Assembly (NCBI GenBank): GCA_021820465.1
Contig: JAKADP010000010.1
Coordinates: 2,723-46,490, forward strand
DNA: 43,768 nucleotides
From: Bacillota bacterium
GTDB lineage: Bacteria; Bacillota; Sulfobacillia; Sulfobacillales; JAIMBI01
Reading direction: 5' to 3'
Shown: positions 17,878 to 26,174 of the stretch, piece by piece
How the letters are laid out: each line of letters starts with the position of its first letter
How positions within the stretch are numbered: the first letter of the stretch is position 1
Position numbers and translations under genes: made by a program
Notes under the pieces: model-generated
The model's input: the letters and a program-made list of their open reading frames with translations, nothing else
What the model was told of the DNA's origin: nothing
Database searches by the model: none

Positions 17878-19653
17878 CTAGCGGCCCAGCTGGTTGGCCT
17901 GCCAAACTGCGGAGACGGGCACTTTGGGCTCCCGCCGGTCGGTCAGGAGCCCGTTGACCTCCTGCTCGACGTCGGTGAGCTGGGTGTAGCAAAATCCCTG
18001 GACCAAGGGGGACGCCGCCAGCGCCTCGACTTGGGCGCGGTAGCGCGCCAGCAGGTCCGCCGCACTGTCCAACGTGGTGTAGCCCCAGTCGCCGGCGTCG
18101 CGTGGGGTGGCCGGCTTCAGCGACAGGCCCCCCATCTCGGTCACGAGCACGGGCTCACCACGATGCGGGACTCCCGGGACGTACAGCGCTCGGCCGCTGG
18201 GCCGGAAGGCCAGCACGGAGTCGAGCCGTGCATACCGGTTTCGGAGCGTCTCGGGGTTTCCCTCGTAGTCATGCACCGTGGCGAGGTCCCCACCGGTGTG
18301 CTCCCAGCCATCGTTGGAGACCACCAGCCGACTGGGGTCCCAGGCTTTGGTGAGCGCGGACAACGCATCGACGAACGCCCGCTGCGCCGGGTCGCATGCC
18401 AAATCGGGCACCCCCCAGCTTTCGTTGATGGGCACCCAGGCCACGAGCGCGGGGTGATTGATATCCCGGGCCACCGCTTCCGCCCATTCGCGCGTGAATC
18501 GGTGGACGGCATGGGGAGTGAATGCCCAGGCGTTCGCGGCCTCGCCCCAGGCCATGAGGCCCAGGCGGTCGCACCAGTAGAGCCACTGGGGATCTTCAAG
18601 CTTCTGGTGCTTGCGGGCTCCGTTGAAGCCCAGCGCCTTTGTCAGCTCCACGTCGCGCCTGAGGTCCTCGGCGCTGGGGGCGGTCAGCACCCCATCGGGA
18701 AAGTAGCCCTGGTCCAACACCATCTTGAGAAAGTAAGGTTGGCCGTTGAAGAAAAGCTGTCCGCCTCGGGCTTCCAGGTGCCGAAATCCCAGATAGCTTT
18801 CGACCTCATCCACCACGCGGCCGCCATCCTGCAGGCGATAGCGGACGGCATACAAGTTGGGCGCCTCGGGACTCCACGGCTGGACGTCTGCGCCGAGAGC
18901 CGTCAGGGTTTGGTCCAGCTCCCGCCCGTCGGCCGGGATGTCGATCGTGCCGTAGGGACGGCCGTCCGGGTCCCACACCGAAACCTCGACCACGAGGTCA
19001 GGGCGGATCGCGCCGCCCAAGGCGAGGCGAAAGCGCACCGATCCGTCGGCCAGCGTTGGCGTGCAGCGCACGGCATCGATGTAGGTGTCGGCCAGGGGCT
19101 CCAGCCACACGGACTGCCAAATGCCGGTGGTGCGCGTATAGAAAATGGCTTCGGATTCGGGCTCCCAATGCTGCTTGCCGCGCGGCTGGGCGCGCTCCCG
19201 GTGGTCCACGGCGCGCAGCACCAGCTCGTGCGCCTCCCCCGGCGCCCCTCGGCGGGCCGAGGCCGGCACCTCCAGGTGAAAGGGCGTGTGGCCCCCTTCG
19301 TGGTGTCCCAGGTACTGACCGTTCCACCAGACGTCGGCCCGGTAGTCCACGGCACCGAAGTGGAGCCGCAGGCGGCTCCGGCTGGCAAAATCGGGCGGGA
19401 TGGCCACGGCGCGGCGGTACCAGACCACGTCGCTGGCCATTCGGTCGCCGATGCCGCTGAGTCGGCTTTCCACGGGGTATGGCACCAAGATGCGCTGCGC
19501 CAGCGGACGCCCGTGGTGCCACCCCTGGGCGGTGCCCTCATCCTGGGGGTCCTGCTCAAACTCCCACCAGCCGTTGAGGGAGAGCCAGTCGGACCGTCGG
19601 AACTGAGGACGGGGATACTCGGGCCGCGGCTTTGCCGAGAGGGCACCGGCCAT
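17878..19653 (-). CDS. Glycoside hydrolase family 2 protein (beta-galactosidase/beta-glucuronidase-like)
   Basis: MAGALSAKPRPEYPRPQFRRSDWLSLNGWWEFEQDP; LGFNGARKHQKLEDPQWLYWCDRLGLMAWGE; ALVAWVPINESWGVPD (acid/base NE); PVLVTEMGGLS (nucleophile E). Confidence 0.9.
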   Translation of the reverse strand: MAGALSAKPRPEYPRPQFRRSDWLSLNGWWEFEQDPQDEGTAQGWHHGRPLAQRILVPYPVESRLSGIGDRMASDVVWYRRAVAIPPDFASRSRLRLHFGAVDYRADVWWNGQYLGHHEGGHTPFHLEVPASARRGAPGEAHELVLRAVDHRERAQPRGKQHWEPESEAIFYTRTTGIWQSVWLEPLADTYIDAVRCTPTLADGSVRFRLALGGAIRPDLVVEVSVWDPDGRPYGTIDIPADGRELDQTLTALGADVQPWSPEAPNLYAVRYRLQDGGRVVDEVESYLGFRHLEARGGQLFFNGQPYFLKMVLDQGYFPDGVLTAPSAEDLRRDVELTKALGFNGARKHQKLEDPQWLYWCDRLGLMAWGEAANAWAFTPHAVHRFTREWAEAVARDINHPALVAWVPINESWGVPDLACDPAQRAFVDALSALTKAWDPSRLVVSNDGWEHTGGDLATVHDYEGNPETLRNRYARLDSVLAFRPSGRALYVPGVPHRGEPVLVTEMGGLSLKPATPRDAGDWGYTTLDSAADLLARYRAQVEALAASPLVQGFCYTQLTDVEQEVNGLLTDRREPKVPVSAVWQANQLGR

Positions 19654-19723
19654 ACACTCACTCCTCGTCAAGCCACTGGTGCGAACCGGGATCCGCTTGT
19701 CCGGCGTAGTGTACCAGAGTGCG

Positions 19724-20959
19724 TCACGCCCCCGCAGGAGTAGCGGCGTCGGGCATCGCGCCAGCGCTTTTGGGCATCCACGCCAGGATGCCGACGGTGA
19801 GTCCCATCCCGGTGGCGGCCATCAGAGCCCACGCCCACCACAGCGGCAGCACGTGGAGGAACACGCCCGCCGCCAGGGCGCCCAGCGGGTTGGCCATCGT
19901 GAGCAGGGAGAACAGCATGCCAAACACGCGGCCGCGAAGTTCGTCCGGCACCAGCCGCTGGAAGAGCGTGAACAGAATCGCGTTGCCCACGCCGTTGGAG
20001 GCTCCGGCCACAAACAGCCACACGCCGGCCCAGAGGGGGGCCGTGGTGAGTGCAAACACCCCCAGCAGGACGGCCTGCAGTCCAAAGGCGGCGGCGGCGA
20101 CGGACCGTATCGGCCAGCGGCGGAACGCGCCGACAGAGAGGCTGCCCAGCACCAGGCCGGCCGCGAAGCTGGCATCGGTGAGGCCGTACGACAGGGCACC
20201 CGCGTGGAGCTGGGTGCGCACCCAGTAGGGAAACATCGTAAAGGCGGCCGCGGCGGCGAAGTTCGTGGCCACCGCAATCGGCATGAGTTGAATCAGGCCC
20301 GGCAGGGTCTTGAGTGCGGCGAAGCCGGACGTGAGCTCATGCCGGAAGCCCGGGCGGGGAGCGTCCTTGGGGGTCGCGCCCCGCGGCCGCGCCGCGACGC
20401 TGCGCATCATGAGGAGGATGGCCAGCGCGGACAGCCAGAAGGACGCCAGATCCATGCCAAACACGACCGTCACGCCCAGCGCCACGATGGCCGCTCCCCC
20501 CAGCGCCGATCCCACGGTGTTGGCCAGCTGAGACGTGAGCGAATACAGGCCGTTGGCCCCCGCCAGATCTTCGGGCGCGACCAGCCACGGAATGAGGACG
20601 CTTTCCGACGGGCTAAACAGGGCATTGCCGAGGCTGTTGATGCCCAGCAGGGCAATGATCACCGCCATCAGGCTTCCGGGCACCATGAGCGCCACCAGCC
20701 CCAGCGCCACCGCCGCGCCGCGCAGGATGTCGGTCCACAGCATGAGGCGGCGGGGATCCAGCCGGTCCACGTACACTCCGCCAAAGACCGCGAGCCCGGC
20801 GGGGATGGTCATCGCGAGTCCAGCGCCCGCCAGCAGGACGGGCTGGCGGAGCTGAATCTCCCACAGCCCCATGATAAGGAACACCGCGTTGCCCATCTGC
20901 GACAGCAACTGACCCGTCCACAGGGCGCGAAATCCGCTGTACTTGCCCAAAAGTCCCAC
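19724..20959 (-). CDS. MFS transporter
   Basis: MGLLGKYSGFRALWTGQLLSQMGNAVFLIMGLWEI...VYVDRLDPRRLMLWTDILRG; about 12 hydrophobic segments. Confidence 0.9.
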   Translation of the reverse strand: MGLLGKYSGFRALWTGQLLSQMGNAVFLIMGLWEIQLRQPVLLAGAGLAMTIPAGLAVFGGVYVDRLDPRRLMLWTDILRGAAVALGLVALMVPGSLMAVIIALLGINSLGNALFSPSESVLIPWLVAPEDLAGANGLYSLTSQLANTVGSALGGAAIVALGVTVVFGMDLASFWLSALAILLMMRSVAARPRGATPKDAPRPGFRHELTSGFAALKTLPGLIQLMPIAVATNFAAAAAFTMFPYWVRTQLHAGALSYGLTDASFAAGLVLGSLSVGAFRRWPIRSVAAAAFGLQAVLLGVFALTTAPLWAGVWLFVAGASNGVGNAILFTLFQRLVPDELRGRVFGMLFSLLTMANPLGALAAGVFLHVLPLWWAWALMAATGMGLTVGILAWMPKSAGAMPDAATPAGA

Positions 20960-21120
20960 CGAGCCACCTCCACCGCGCAGAATACCGGCGGGGGCCCGAG
21001 GCGCCCATTGGCCGCAGGGCCAATTCGCGCGGGCCGGCCGCGGCCAGGTGTATGGTGGGAGCGGGCGTGCGGTGGCGCTCTAGGGGAGGTAGGTCGGCCT
21101 TGGATGACGGGGGGCGAATG

Positions 21121-22029
21121 ATGGGAGCGGCCCCGAGGGCCCGGGCGGAGTGCGAGTGGCCCCCAGCGGTGCTCGAAGCCACGGGCACGCCCGTCACGGC
21201 CATGCGGCTATCAGGGGCCGGAGGCCCCGGCAGCTTTCGCGTGGAGGGGCCGCGCGGAGCGATCGTGTACAAGCGCGGCGTGCCCGCGCGGGAACTGGCG
21301 TGGCATCGGTGGTGCGCCCCTCGCGCCGCGGCGCTGGCGGCCGCGGGTTGTTGGACCGCGCCGCTCGTGGCATCCGGCGCGGGCCCCCACCCATGGCTGG
21401 CGCTGGCGTGGGCGGGCGAGCCGCTGCCGCGGGATCGGTGGGGCACCGCCCCGGTCCTGGCGGCGCTTGCCGCCTGGCATCGCGCGGGTGCGCTGTGGGA
21501 CGGGTCGCTGGACGACGCCTATCCGTTTGCCTGGGACGACGCCCTGACAGGCGACGCCCTGGCGGCGCTGCCGGCGTCCGGCCGTGCAGCGGTGGGAGAG
21601 GCGTGGGAGCGCGGGGCGGAGGTGGCGCAGCGCGACCTCTTCGCTCCGCTGGGGGAGGCCATTCATGGCGATCCCAACCCGACGAATTGGCTCGTGGCGG
21701 CCGACGGGCCAGAATCCCGGCTGGTGCTGGTAGATTGGGCCCGGCCCGGCCGGGCCCATCCGGCCATCGACGTGGCCATTGCGCTGCCGGGGCTGCCCAC
21801 CTGGGAGCGGGCGGGGGAAGCCGCCGAGGCATACCTCGCCGCCCGGCCGGAGGTTCATCGCCCCGACGCGGACGCATGGACGCGGCGGATCCTGCTGGCC
21901 AAGCTGTGGTCCGCCGTCGAGTTTCTGGCCATGGCGACCCGGGCGGAGCTTTCACCAGATGCAGACGCGGCGCTGGCCTTCCTGAGGGAGGACCTTCCCG
22001 AGTGGAGTAAGAGCCAACTGGGCTCCTGA
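21121..22029 (+). CDS. Aminoglycoside phosphotransferase-like protein
   Basis: GEAIHGDPNPTNWLVAADGPESRLVLVDWARPGRAHPAIDVAIAL is the APH Brenner/DFG-like motif. Confidence 0.75.
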   Translation: MGAAPRARAECEWPPAVLEATGTPVTAMRLSGAGGPGSFRVEGPRGAIVYKRGVPARELAWHRWCAPRAAALAAAGCWTAPLVASGAGPHPWLALAWAGEPLPRDRWGTAPVLAALAAWHRAGALWDGSLDDAYPFAWDDALTGDALAALPASGRAAVGEAWERGAEVAQRDLFAPLGEAIHGDPNPTNWLVAADGPESRLVLVDWARPGRAHPAIDVAIALPGLPTWERAGEAAEAYLAARPEVHRPDADAWTRRILLAKLWSAVEFLAMATRAELSPDADAALAFLREDLPEWSKSQLGS

Positions 22030-23051
22030 GCGGGAGGGGCCGGCCGACGACCACGACACCCGATGGCGGCCTTGGCATCTTGGCTCTCCCCAGGATACGG
22101 GACCGGCAGCCCGCGCATCAGCGTGCGCGGGCCGGACACATGGGGCCGATGCCGTCGACCGCGAAGTCGGCCGGCGCGGCGTTCCGGTGTCGGAGCATGT
22201 GCGCTGCGCTCGGCGCGCATCGGCTGTGAGCCGAGCGGCCGCACGCAACCAGGCTTGGCGTGCGCGCCATCGGTCCGAGCGGGGCCAGACAAGCCTCAAG
22301 ACCGTGGCCGGGGCAAGCGGCCAGCGTGCGAGTGGTGGACAGAGGCGGCCTGTACGCTGCTGCAGCCATCGAGACCAAGGCCACCGATCTGGCCGCTGTG
22401 GTGGGACGGTGCGCGCGCGCGTGACCCAGGGTGCGGATTTTGGCGGAGGTTGGCTCTCGCTCGGCTGGCACAGCTGGCTCGACGGATCCCCAGGGACGAC
22501 TGACCGCACTCTGGCCCGGTCCCGTGTTGGATTCTCTCGTTGCCAGAGACTCGAAGAACCTTGCGGAGGGTCTGACACAGGTCGCCCATCCGATTCCCCT
22601 GTGCTGCCGCCCGAGGCGGATCGGGCGCCCGAGACGGGAACACCAGCGCCAGCATCACCGCAGCGTCTCGGTGAAGAAGGAGCGCGGCCGCTGGGGGCAC
22701 CCGGTTTGCTGACTCGTGGACACCCTGCCTCCTCCTCAGGATCCGCCTCGGGAATCCCGGCCCGGGCTTCGGGGCCCACCTCCGAGAGGAAGATCCGAAA
22801 GACCCATCACGTGATGACGCTGGGGAATGCCTGATGAGGACCTGGGGAGCCCCCGACGACGATCTGGGCTATTTGGAGCCGACGACTTTCATTCGATGCC
22901 TGCGCCTGCCCGAGGCGGGAAGAACCCCGCCACCTCTGCACGGTAGGATGATCTGCTGCCCCGACGCAAATGGCCCTCAAAAGTTGACGGGGTCAGTGGC
23001 TGACGGATACGGTAATACTAACGATCGAGGAAGTGGGGAATAATGGACTAA

Positions 23052-24284
23052 GTGGACCAGTTTGTGTTTTATTATCCTCTCGTGATGAGTGTCGTATGGC
23101 TGGTCGGGGCCGTTTACTTCTACTACAGGCGCGAACGCAGACCGCAACCCGTGTGGACCGCTGATCCGATGCCTCTCGTTTCTTTGGTTGTGCCGGCTCA
23201 CAATGAAGCAGACCACATTGCCGAGACAGTGAGACATATGGCTCATCTCGATTATCCCAATTACGAATTAATCGTGGTGGACGACGGCAGCACGGATGAC
23301 ACCCCGGAGATCCTGAAGCAGCTGCTTGGCGAGGTGGGCAGGCTGCGGGTGATTCGCTGCGCGGTCAATCGGGGCAAGGCCCACGCGTTGAACGCGGCCC
23401 TCCTGGCGACGGGGGGAGAAGTGGTGGTGACGGTGGACGCGGATGCCGTCCTGGATTCGCGTGCTCTCCACTATTTGGTGTCTCATTTCTATCGCCCGGG
23501 GTCCGGTGAGCGGGTGGGCGCGGTGACGGGAAATCCCCGCGTGCGGAACCGGAGTTCGCTCCTCGCCAAAATTCAACTGGTGGAATACGCCAGCATCATC
23601 GGCCTCATCAAGCGCTCGCAGCGTGTGTGGGGCAAGTTGATGACGGTGTCGGGCGTGGTGGTCGCGTTTCGGAAGCGTGCTTTGGTGGACTCGGGCCTTT
23701 GGGATACGGACCTGATGACCGAAGACATTGGGGTCACGTGGAAGCTGGAGCAGCGGTTTTGGGATGTTCGGTACGAGCCGCGTGCGCTTTGCTGGATGCT
23801 GGTGCCGGAAACTGTGGCCGGCCTGTGGGCGCAGCGACTCCGCTGGGCCGAGGGCGGACTGCAAGTCGTTGACCGCTACTGGCGCGGGCTATTCCACTGG
23901 CGGCAGCGCCGCCTGTGGCCGGTGGTGCTGGAGCACCTGGTGAGCCTGGTGTGGTCACTGGCGTGGGTCCTGATAACCGTCGTGCTGGTGGGGCGCATGC
24001 TGGCGACGGGGGTGTATTTCATCCCCATTGTCTCCATGGGGGCGTACTTGGCGGTCCTGTCGCTGGTGCAGGCCGGCGTGGCGCTGTTCATGGAGAGGCG
24101 CTATGAGCCGGGCATCGCCCGGTACTACTGGTGGAGTGTGTGGTACCCCGCGGTGTACTGGTTTATCAATGCCTTCGTCGTGGTGTATGCGCTTGGCCGG
24201 CTCGTGCTGCGGCGCTCCCGTCCGAGGGGGTACGCGGTGTGGACCAGCCCTGACCGCGGCTTGCCGGAACGGCCCGCCTCGTGA
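23052..24284 (+). CDS. pgaC: Family 2 glycosyltransferase, poly-beta-1,6-N-acetylglucosamine synthase-like (PgaC/IcaA)
   Basis: PLVSLVVPAHNEADHIAETVRHMAHLDYPNYELIVVDDGSTDDTPEIL; VTVDADAVLD; MTEDIGVTWKL; QRLRWAEGG (D,D,D,QxxRW); flanking TM helices; followed by a PgaD-like gene. GTG start. Confidence 0.85.
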   Translation: MDQFVFYYPLVMSVVWLVGAVYFYYRRERRPQPVWTADPMPLVSLVVPAHNEADHIAETVRHMAHLDYPNYELIVVDDGSTDDTPEILKQLLGEVGRLRVIRCAVNRGKAHALNAALLATGGEVVVTVDADAVLDSRALHYLVSHFYRPGSGERVGAVTGNPRVRNRSSLLAKIQLVEYASIIGLIKRSQRVWGKLMTVSGVVVAFRKRALVDSGLWDTDLMTEDIGVTWKLEQRFWDVRYEPRALCWMLVPETVAGLWAQRLRWAEGGLQVVDRYWRGLFHWRQRRLWPVVLEHLVSLVWSLAWVLITVVLVGRMLATGVYFIPIVSMGAYLAVLSLVQAGVALFMERRYEPGIARYYWWSVWYPAVYWFINAFVVVYALGRLVLRRSRPRGYAVWTSPDRGLPERPAS

Positions 24285-24730
24285 TTGTCGACGGCCGTCA
24301 GGCTAAGCGCCGCAAGGTTCTGGAGTACCTGACGACCGCAGGAGGCTGGGCGGTCATGATCGGCCTGATGGGGCAATTCGTTTTGTCGGGGCTCCTCTGG
24401 TTTTTGGGGATCCGCTACGTGCAACATTACCTGTGGGCGCCCGGCGAGGCTGCGGCCACGGCCCGTGCCGTGTGGGTCACGGTCGGGGTCGCCGCGGTCA
24501 GTGCGCTGGCGCTGGGGGGCTGGGGCGAGTACAACCGCCGCCGGTATGGGCCCCTTCGGCGGCGACGCATGCCGAGCGACATGACCGCCGCTGAGTTGGC
24601 GCAGGCTCTGTCCGTTCCCGTGGAGACGATTGAGCGGCTGCAGCGCTCGCGCTGGACGGAGTACCCCCATGAGACCTCCGGGCTGTCGGTCCCGGAGGCT
24701 CCAATCGACCCGCCGCCTACCACCCCTTAA
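24281..24730 (+). CDS. pgaD: PgaD-like small membrane protein
   Basis: Two TM helices then GGWGEYNRRRYGPLRRRRMP (PgaD-like W-x-YNR-RG pattern); GTGA overlap with the upstream glycosyltransferase. Confidence 0.72.
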   Translation: MIVDGRQAKRRKVLEYLTTAGGWAVMIGLMGQFVLSGLLWFLGIRYVQHYLWAPGEAAATARAVWVTVGVAAVSALALGGWGEYNRRRYGPLRRRRMPSDMTAAELAQALSVPVETIERLQRSRWTEYPHETSGLSVPEAPIDPPPTTP

Positions 24731-24750
24731 GCGCCACATCGCACACATCG

Positions 24751-24779
24751 TTGACACGGGCACGCCGGACTCGTAACGT
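24751..24779 (+). promoter_or_regulatory. Sigma-A-like promoter upstream of pepP
   Basis: TTGACA-N17-TAACGT. Confidence 0.55.
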
Positions 24780-24783
24780 GCAA

Positions 24784-24798
24784 AATGGTCGGACCATT
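24784..24798. promoter_or_regulatory. Palindromic operator-like element
   Basis: AATGGTC-G-GACCATT, perfect 7-bp arms directly downstream of the -10 of the preceding promoter. Confidence 0.4.
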
Positions 24799-24863
24799 AT
24801 GCGTGCCCCCGGGGGCCATAAGGGAGGTTCGGCCCAACTGGGATGATGGTGGGGAGTGACGGC

Positions 24864-26174
24864 ATGGCCGACGGCAACTCGGAGGCGCAGCGTTCTAAAC
24901 ATAGCGGGGCCATCCCATTGGATGCCGTAGATTGGGCGGCGAACCGCCGCCGCCTGCTGGCGGCGCTGCCGGACGACGGGTTGGTGATTCTGTTTTCGGG
25001 GGCGCCGGTGGCCAAGTCTGCGGACGAAGACTATCCGTATGCGCCCAACCGCAATTTTCTCTACGTGACCGGGTTGGACCGACCCAACCAGGTGGTGGTG
25101 CTGTCGCGGCCGAGCGGCATGGTGGGATCCGAAGTGGCGTTCATCGAGCCCATCGACCCCCATGCGGAAACGTGGACCGGCAAAATGATGACGGTGGACG
25201 AGGCGCGCCGCGTGTCGGGCATCGACGACGTGCGCACCGAACCGCACTGGCGGTCATACGTGAACCGGCTGGTGTCCAGTGGCCGGTGGCCGACGGTGTA
25301 CCTCGACTTGGAGCGCCGAGCTTGGGGCGAGCCTGCCTCCGAGTCGCTCAGGTTTGCGCACGAGCTGGCCGAGAAGCACCCTGGCCAGCCCATCGCCAAC
25401 GTGTACCCGGCGCTGGCGGAGTTGCGGCGGATCAAGTCCGCAGCCGAAATTTCCCGGGTGCGTGGGGCCGTGGCTCATACGCGCCGGGGCTTGGACGCCA
25501 TCCTGCACCATCTTCGGCCGGGGTCGTTTGAGTATGAGCTCAATGGCCACTTTACCGGCGCGCTCCTCCGCGGCGGGGTGAATATCGCGTACAGCTCCAT
25601 AGTCGCCACCGGTGTCAACGCGACCGTCATGCACTATGTGACTCTGCGAGACCCCGTGGGGGCCGACGATGCCGTGCTGGTGGACGCGGCGGCGGAATTT
25701 GGCTACTACAAAGCCGACATTACCCGCACATTCCCGGCGTCCGGGCGGTTTACCGCGGAGCAGGCGGCCCTGTACGACGTGGTGTGGGACGCCAGTCAGG
25801 AGACGACGGCCGCGATCAAGCCGGGTGTCCCGCATGCCGAGCTGAACCGCATCACGCGCCGCGTGCTGGCTCGTGGCATGAAGGCGCTTGGGCACATGCG
25901 CGATGAGTCGGAGCTGGATCAGTATTACTTCTACAACGTGAGTCACTACCTGGGCCTCGACACCCACGACGTGGGCGAGTACCGAGAGCTCGAGCCCAAT
26001 ATGGTGCTCACGGTGGAGCCCGGGCTGTACCTCAAGCACCGCGGCGTGGGCATCCGCATCGAAGACGACGTCGCGGTGACCGCGTCGGGGGCGGACGTGC
26101 TGTCCGCCCACATTCCAAGCGACCGGCGCGGTGTGGAGGACTGGCTTGCGGCCTGCCAGGCGACCCCTCGATGA
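24864..26174 (+). CDS. pepP: Xaa-Pro aminopeptidase (M24B)
   Basis: ELRRIKSAAEISRVRGAVAHTRRGLDAIL; VDAAAEFGYYKADITRTFPASGRFTAEQAALYDVV; SHYLGLDTHDVGEY; LTVEPGLYLKHRGVGIRIEDDVAVT: dinuclear-metal ligands of M24. GGGGAG 7 nt before ATG 24864. Confidence 0.93.
   Translation: MADGNSEAQRSKHSGAIPLDAVDWAANRRRLLAALPDDGLVILFSGAPVAKSADEDYPYAPNRNFLYVTGLDRPNQVVVLSRPSGMVGSEVAFIEPIDPHAETWTGKMMTVDEARRVSGIDDVRTEPHWRSYVNRLVSSGRWPTVYLDLERRAWGEPASESLRFAHELAEKHPGQPIANVYPALAELRRIKSAAEISRVRGAVAHTRRGLDAILHHLRPGSFEYELNGHFTGALLRGGVNIAYSSIVATGVNATVMHYVTLRDPVGADDAVLVDAAAEFGYYKADITRTFPASGRFTAEQAALYDVVWDASQETTAAIKPGVPHAELNRITRRVLARGMKALGHMRDESELDQYYFYNVSHYLGLDTHDVGEYRELEPNMVLTVEPGLYLKHRGVGIRIEDDVAVTASGADVLSAHIPSDRRGVEDWLAACQATPR

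Noticed and set aside
17866-19743. 625-aa plus-strand ORF antisense to the GH2 gene
   Set aside because: High-GC mirror ORF; the minus strand encodes a clear GH2 enzyme with catalytic motifs.
19679-21121. 480-aa plus-strand ORF antisense to the MFS gene
   Set aside because: His/Arg/Gln-rich composition typical of antisense frames; the MFS protein on the minus strand is convincing.
22187-22834. 215-aa plus ORF and several minus ORFs in the 22.0-23.0 kb gap
   Set aside because: No family motif and biased composition; a transposase remnant (VDRGGLYAAAAIETKATDLAAVVG) was considered but too weak to call.
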